The notes beneath the pieces were generated by a model, which ran no database searches, was not told the origin of the DNA, and was given only the letters and a program-made list of their open reading frames with translations. This document shows, piece after piece, positions 15,957-18,190 of a stretch of DNA of 18,190 nt (position 1 is the first letter of the stretch; the number at the start of each line of letters is the position of its first letter). Made by a program: the position numbers and the translations under genes. The stretch is from the NCBI GenBank assembly GCA_050732575.1, contig JBOHRF010000079.1, forward strand, positions 1-18,190, in the 5' to 3' direction. This DNA comes from JBBDWZ01 sp050732575. GTDB lineage: Bacteria; Gemmatimonadota; Gemmatimonadetes; Longimicrobiales; RSA9.

Positions 15957-16765
15957 CAGGACTCCCGCAACACGGTTGTTTCAATGACGCCGAGCGGGCC
16001 GGCATCCGGGATCAGCAGGTTGCCATCGTTCTCAACACCGGACCGTGAGAGATCGGCGGGCCGATGGCGCATGACATTGAGCACGAACCGCATTTCGACA
16101 ATGGCCGGCGTCTGATCGAGCGCCGCTTGCGCCATGTCATGTAGCAGCTGTTGTGTGGGACCGGCAGCGTGATTGGCAAACGTTTCCAGCACGACTTGCC
16201 GCACCTGTTGCCAGTGCAGGCCGTAGGGTACGTCAGTCCAGCCATAGCGCCAACGCGCCGTCAGGTCGCCGCTGAACAAGCTGCCTTCCTGCGTGCCGGA
16301 TTCTGTCAGAATGCGCAGAATCGGCAATGCCGAAAAGCCGGATTCCACCTGCACCCCGTCAGTCGTGCGCGCCACCCGTGTCCAGCGCTGCTCACCGCTG
16401 GCGCTGAAGGCGTGATCGTGGGGCCGGCCGCCTACTAGCACGCGCGACCACACACGCTCGCGTATTTCCACCTCCGTCTCGCTCACGCGCGGGAAAAAAC
16501 GCAGCACATGCTGGGACAGCAGCAGGGCAAAGGGCTCGATCTGGTCACCGCAATGTTCGTGGGCCAGCGCATACACGCGATCCGCAATGGCCTGCTCGCT
16601 TTCCAGCGGCAACGCTTCACCCGCCGTGAAGCCTCGCTCAAAATCGCCCTTCAATAGAAGCTGCACGGTCAAATCGCGCAGTTCACGACGGTCACCCTTG
16701 TGCACCAGCCGCACCAACCGGATGGCCGACTCTCCAAATTTGCCGTGCGTCAAAACAATGCTCAT
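15956..16765 (-). CDS. Uricase-family (urate oxidase fold) protein, probably catalytically inactive as a uricase
   Basis: The 269-residue product follows bacterial uricase column by column. THGKFGESAIRLVRL matches the first strand, RRELRDLTVQLLLKGDFERGFTAG the second, LTARWRYGW the 'ARWRY' block, TQQLLHDMAQAAL the 'LQQTMYEMG' helix, and GPLGVIETTV the 'RPYGLIEAT' strand. Uricases oxidise urate to 5-hydroxyisourate without a cofactor. Against the remembered Arthrobacter sequence, key positions differ. The catalytic Lys of 'YGK' is Glu (E12), and the 'DNxxxxATDTxKNT' segment holding the catalytic Thr is replaced by EALPLESEQAIAD. The 'FPRDxYTTLxETxDR' loop is largely missing, and 'NKHHF' reads VMRHR. 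The C-terminal tail is also short by about 20 residues. The ATG at 16765 has GGAAGG 8 bases upstream; the longer frame to 16882 is unsupported. It could be a repurposed T-fold protein. Confidence 0.82.
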   Translation of the reverse strand: MSIVLTHGKFGESAIRLVRLVHKGDRRELRDLTVQLLLKGDFERGFTAGEALPLESEQAIADRVYALAHEHCGDQIEPFALLLSQHVLRFFPRVSETEVEIRERVWSRVLVGGRPHDHAFSASGEQRWTRVARTTDGVQVESGFSALPILRILTESGTQEGSLFSGDLTARWRYGWTDVPYGLHWQQVRQVVLETFANHAAGPTQQLLHDMAQAALDQTPAIVEMRFVLNVMRHRPADLSRSGVENDGNLLIPDAGPLGVIETTVLRES

Positions 16766-16856
16766 GGAAGAAACCTTCCGGTCCGTGCCGGGGTGCAACC
16801 CGGGCGGCCCGATCGTAGATTGATGGAAAGGCCCGAATGGAACAGGAACCCGGAAT

Positions 16857-17408
16857 ATGCAAACTGACGCAGCCCGGTCCATGCTCGATGATATCGCGTT
16901 TGTCTATCGCCAACAGCGGCGACTGGCCGAGGCCGCGTTACAGCAGCTCAATGACGCGCAATTCTTTCACGTGGCCGATCCGGAATCGAATAGCATAGCG
17001 GTAATCGTAAAACACGTGGGGGGTAATCTGCGCTCCCGCTGGACCGATTTCCTGACCGCTGATGGCGAAAAAGCAGACCGCAACCGCGCTGGAGAATTCG
17101 TCACCACGAACCAATCGCGCAGCGACATCATGTCCATCTGGAGTCTGGGCTGGCAGCGTCTGGAAGATACCATCGCTTCGCTCAGCCCCGCCGATTTGCA
17201 GAGCACCGTCACGATTCGCGGCGAACCCCACTCCGTGTTCCAGGCACTCGTCCGCAACCTCGCCCATTCCTCACACCACGCCGGGCAGATCGTTTTCCTG
17301 GCTAAAACTCTGGCCGGAGATTCCTGGCGTAATTTGAGCATCCCGCGCGCGGGCGACGCTAACATCACGGGGAATTTCTGGGGACCTCAGACCGCGCAAT
17401 TGCGCTGA
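16857..17408 (+). CDS. DUF1572 / DinB-like four-helix protein
   Basis: The 183-residue product is mostly helical and carries the DinB/YfiT-type metal triad: H53 (VIVKHVGGNL), then H137 and H141 (AHSSHHAGQIVFLAK, HX3H). The arrangement, with WTDFLTADGEK in the middle and the C-terminal GxxHHAGQI helix, matches DUF1572. Related DinB proteins bind a divalent metal, and some act as thiol-dependent S-transferases, but the role of DUF1572 is unknown. The ATG at 16857 follows a modest GGAAC/CGGAAT purine stretch; an ATG at residue 9 is an alternative. It is divergent from the uricase-like gene, with a 91-base gap. Its last 44 bases overlap the RidA gene on the opposite strand. Confidence 0.85.
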   Translation: MQTDAARSMLDDIAFVYRQQRRLAEAALQQLNDAQFFHVADPESNSIAVIVKHVGGNLRSRWTDFLTADGEKADRNRAGEFVTTNQSRSDIMSIWSLGWQRLEDTIASLSPADLQSTVTIRGEPHSVFQALVRNLAHSSHHAGQIVFLAKTLAGDSWRNLSIPRAGDANITGNFWGPQTAQLR

Positions 17409-17766
17409 TCTCCACCAACACACCGTGCAACCCCGCGCCCACCGTTGTCCGCGTCGGATAGGGCGGCTTGAAAACCGCCTTGTAGGCCGCGTTGAACGCG
17501 TCCCAATCCCCAATGTCCGCCAGGTAGGCCGTAACCGAAACCACCGCCGACAGCGTTGAGCCCGCCGCACCAAGCACCAAACCCAACTTCTCGATCACGT
17601 ATCGGGTCTGCTCGGCCACCGTCTCACCCACCACGCGGCCAGTCGCCGGATCGGTAGGTACCTGTCCCGAGACGAACAGAAACTCGCCCGCACGAATCAC
17701 CGGCGAGTACGCGCCTACCGGCGCCGGAAAGCTCGCGCCAAGATCTACTGCCTGCCAGCCACTCAT
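17365..17766 (-). CDS. RidA/YjgF-family enamine/imine deaminase
   Basis: The 133-residue product is the usual RidA length with the family layout PVGAYSPVIRAGEFLFVSGQVPTDP ... VVSVTAYLADIGDWDAFNAAY ... YPTRTTV ... LVEISAIA. The catalytic Arg (E. coli R105 equivalent, in YPTRTTV) and the Glu equivalent of E. coli E120 (LVEISAIA) are both kept, so an active deaminase of the RidA subgroup is likely. RidA removes reactive 2-aminoacrylate and related imines, releasing ammonia. The ATG at 17766 is preceded by GGAGG with 8-base spacing. It is divergent from the MarR-family gene (95-base gap) and may be controlled by it. Its 3' end overlaps the DUF1572 gene antisense by 44 bases. Confidence 0.92.
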   Translation of the reverse strand: MSGWQAVDLGASFPAPVGAYSPVIRAGEFLFVSGQVPTDPATGRVVGETVAEQTRYVIEKLGLVLGAAGSTLSAVVSVTAYLADIGDWDAFNAAYKAVFKPPYPTRTTVGAGLHGVLVEISAIARSEVPRNSP

Positions 17767-17847
17767 TCTCTTCCCTCCCCTAAGTGACTACCCAAAACAG
17801 CGCTCGCGTCGCGCCGGTTCCCTTGTTGCGCGTTTGCTACTGCCCCC

Positions 17848-17866
17848 TAGACTATTCATGTATGAA
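17848..17866 (+). promoter_or_regulatory. Candidate leaderless promoter and palindromic operator at the MarR gene start
   Basis: TTCAT-GT-ATGAA (17855-17866) is a perfect 5-bp inverted repeat overlapping the MarR ATG at 17862. TAGACT (17848-17853) or GACTAT (17850-17855) could serve as a -10 box, with a weak TTGCGC at 17826-17831. Transcription would then begin within a few bases of the ATG, and no ribosome site is visible upstream. A repressor bound here would block its own transcription. Confidence 0.4.
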
Positions 17867-18190
17867 CGACTCCGCAGTGCTCTGGCAGATCATCGAGGCT
17901 GGCCGGCGGATCGAGGCACGGCTGGAAAGCGCACTGACCGCCAGCGGTCTGTCGCTGGCCAAACTCAATGCTCTGCGGCACCTGGTTGAAGCGGGAGAGC
18001 CGTTGGCGCTGGGTCAGGTGGCGGACAGAATCGCGTGCGTCAAATCCAACGTAACGCAACTGGTGGATCGTTTGGAAAACGATGGTCTGGTGCGGCGCAT
18101 TGCGGATCCCAACGATCGGCGCAGTGTCCTGGCGGTGGTGACGGACCTGGGACGAGAGCGTTATCACGCAGGCGTTGTACTGCTGGCTGC
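17862..18190 (+). CDS. MarR-family transcriptional regulator, N-terminal part (truncated by the window edge)
   Basis: The open frame runs off the window after 109 codons, starting from the ATG at 17862. The translated part has helix alpha-1 (AVLWQIIEAGRRIEARLESAL), the winged helix-turn-helix (LGQVADRIACVKSNVTQLVDRL, about residues 54-75) and the wing signature ADPNDRRSVLAVVTDLGRE (about 83-101). These match MarR repressors, where 'DpxDrRs..v.lT..G' is diagnostic. The recognition helix contains CVKSNVTQLVDRLE. MarR proteins are dimers that usually repress a divergent or adjacent gene and are released by a ligand or oxidation; C64 in this helix region could be of interest. No ribosome site precedes the ATG, and an overlapping ATG at 17858 is out of frame. 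Its target may be itself, ridA or genes beyond the window. Confidence 0.88.
   Translation, partial: MNDSAVLWQIIEAGRRIEARLESALTASGLSLAKLNALRHLVEAGEPLALGQVADRIACVKSNVTQLVDRLENDGLVRRIADPNDRRSVLAVVTDLGRERYHAGVVLLA

Noticed and set aside
15631..16005. Collagen-like Gly-Arg-Asp / Gly-His-Asp repeat protein on the minus strand
   Set aside because: The repeats are only the 9-base DNA tandem array read in frame. The rest of the frame is antisense to the flavoprotein gene and has no supported start.
16766..16882. 39-residue N-terminal extension of the uricase-like protein
   Set aside because: Uricase homology begins right at the ATG at 16765, which has GGAAGG upstream. The extension would run antisense into the DUF1572 gene start.

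Overview
This is an 18.2 kb stretch of high-GC bacterial chromosome with dense genes on both strands, short gaps and frequent ATGA/GTGA overlaps. Several predicted lipoproteins, a secreted peptidase and a predicted outer-membrane barrel point to a diderm (Gram-negative) host. The combination of DUF4097 with an ECF sigma/anti-sigma pair, SURF1, DinB/DUF1572 and GTG/TTG starts reminded me of Gemmatimonadota or a similar soil phylum. That placement is an impression from gene style, not a proof. I saw no rRNA, tRNA, transposase, phage gene or CRISPR array.

Layout. 1-957 (+) is the C-terminal part of a sodium:solute symporter, followed by a secreted M20 metallopeptidase (1095-2381). A TPP riboswitch with a readable terminator/antiterminator switch (2429-2581) leads into thiC (2597-4282). 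On the minus strand, 8616 down to 4302 is a tightly packed five-gene run: a lipoprotein, a HExxH lipoprotein, an ECF sigma factor, its zinc-finger anti-sigma factor and a DUF4097 protein. The adjoining genes are separated by 4-11 bases or overlap by 4. SURF1 (8773-9534, +) is divergent from that run. Next come a small exported protein (9602-9991, -), a predicted beta-barrel protein (10339-11172, +) and a two-domain VOC/glyoxalase protein (11177-12019, +).

12030-14046 (-) holds two tandem paralogues of a membrane protein with two zinc-ribbon-like cysteine clusters, which I do not recognise as a named family. A cytidine/guanine-deaminase-type enzyme (14213-14782, +) overlaps a flavin monooxygenase-like gene (14779-15894, +). 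These converge, across a small 9-base tandem repeat, on a uricase-family gene (15956-16765, -) that seems to have lost the catalytic residues. The window ends with a DUF1572/DinB protein (16857-17408, +), a RidA protein (17365-17766, -) and a divergent, truncated MarR regulator (17862 onward, +).

How the parts fit. ThiC makes the pyrimidine half of thiamine and is probably attenuated by TPP. The minus-strand sigma operon looks like an envelope-sensing unit: membrane anti-sigma factor, sigma factor, and exported or lipid-anchored products made from the same transcript. The deaminase and uricase-like genes suggest a purine theme, but no xanthine dehydrogenase or later urate-pathway gene is present here, so this remains a hint. 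The most unusual items are the paired zinc-ribbon membrane proteins, the uricase-like pseudoenzyme candidate, and the TPP switch, whose alternative pairings can be read directly from a repeated 7-base element.
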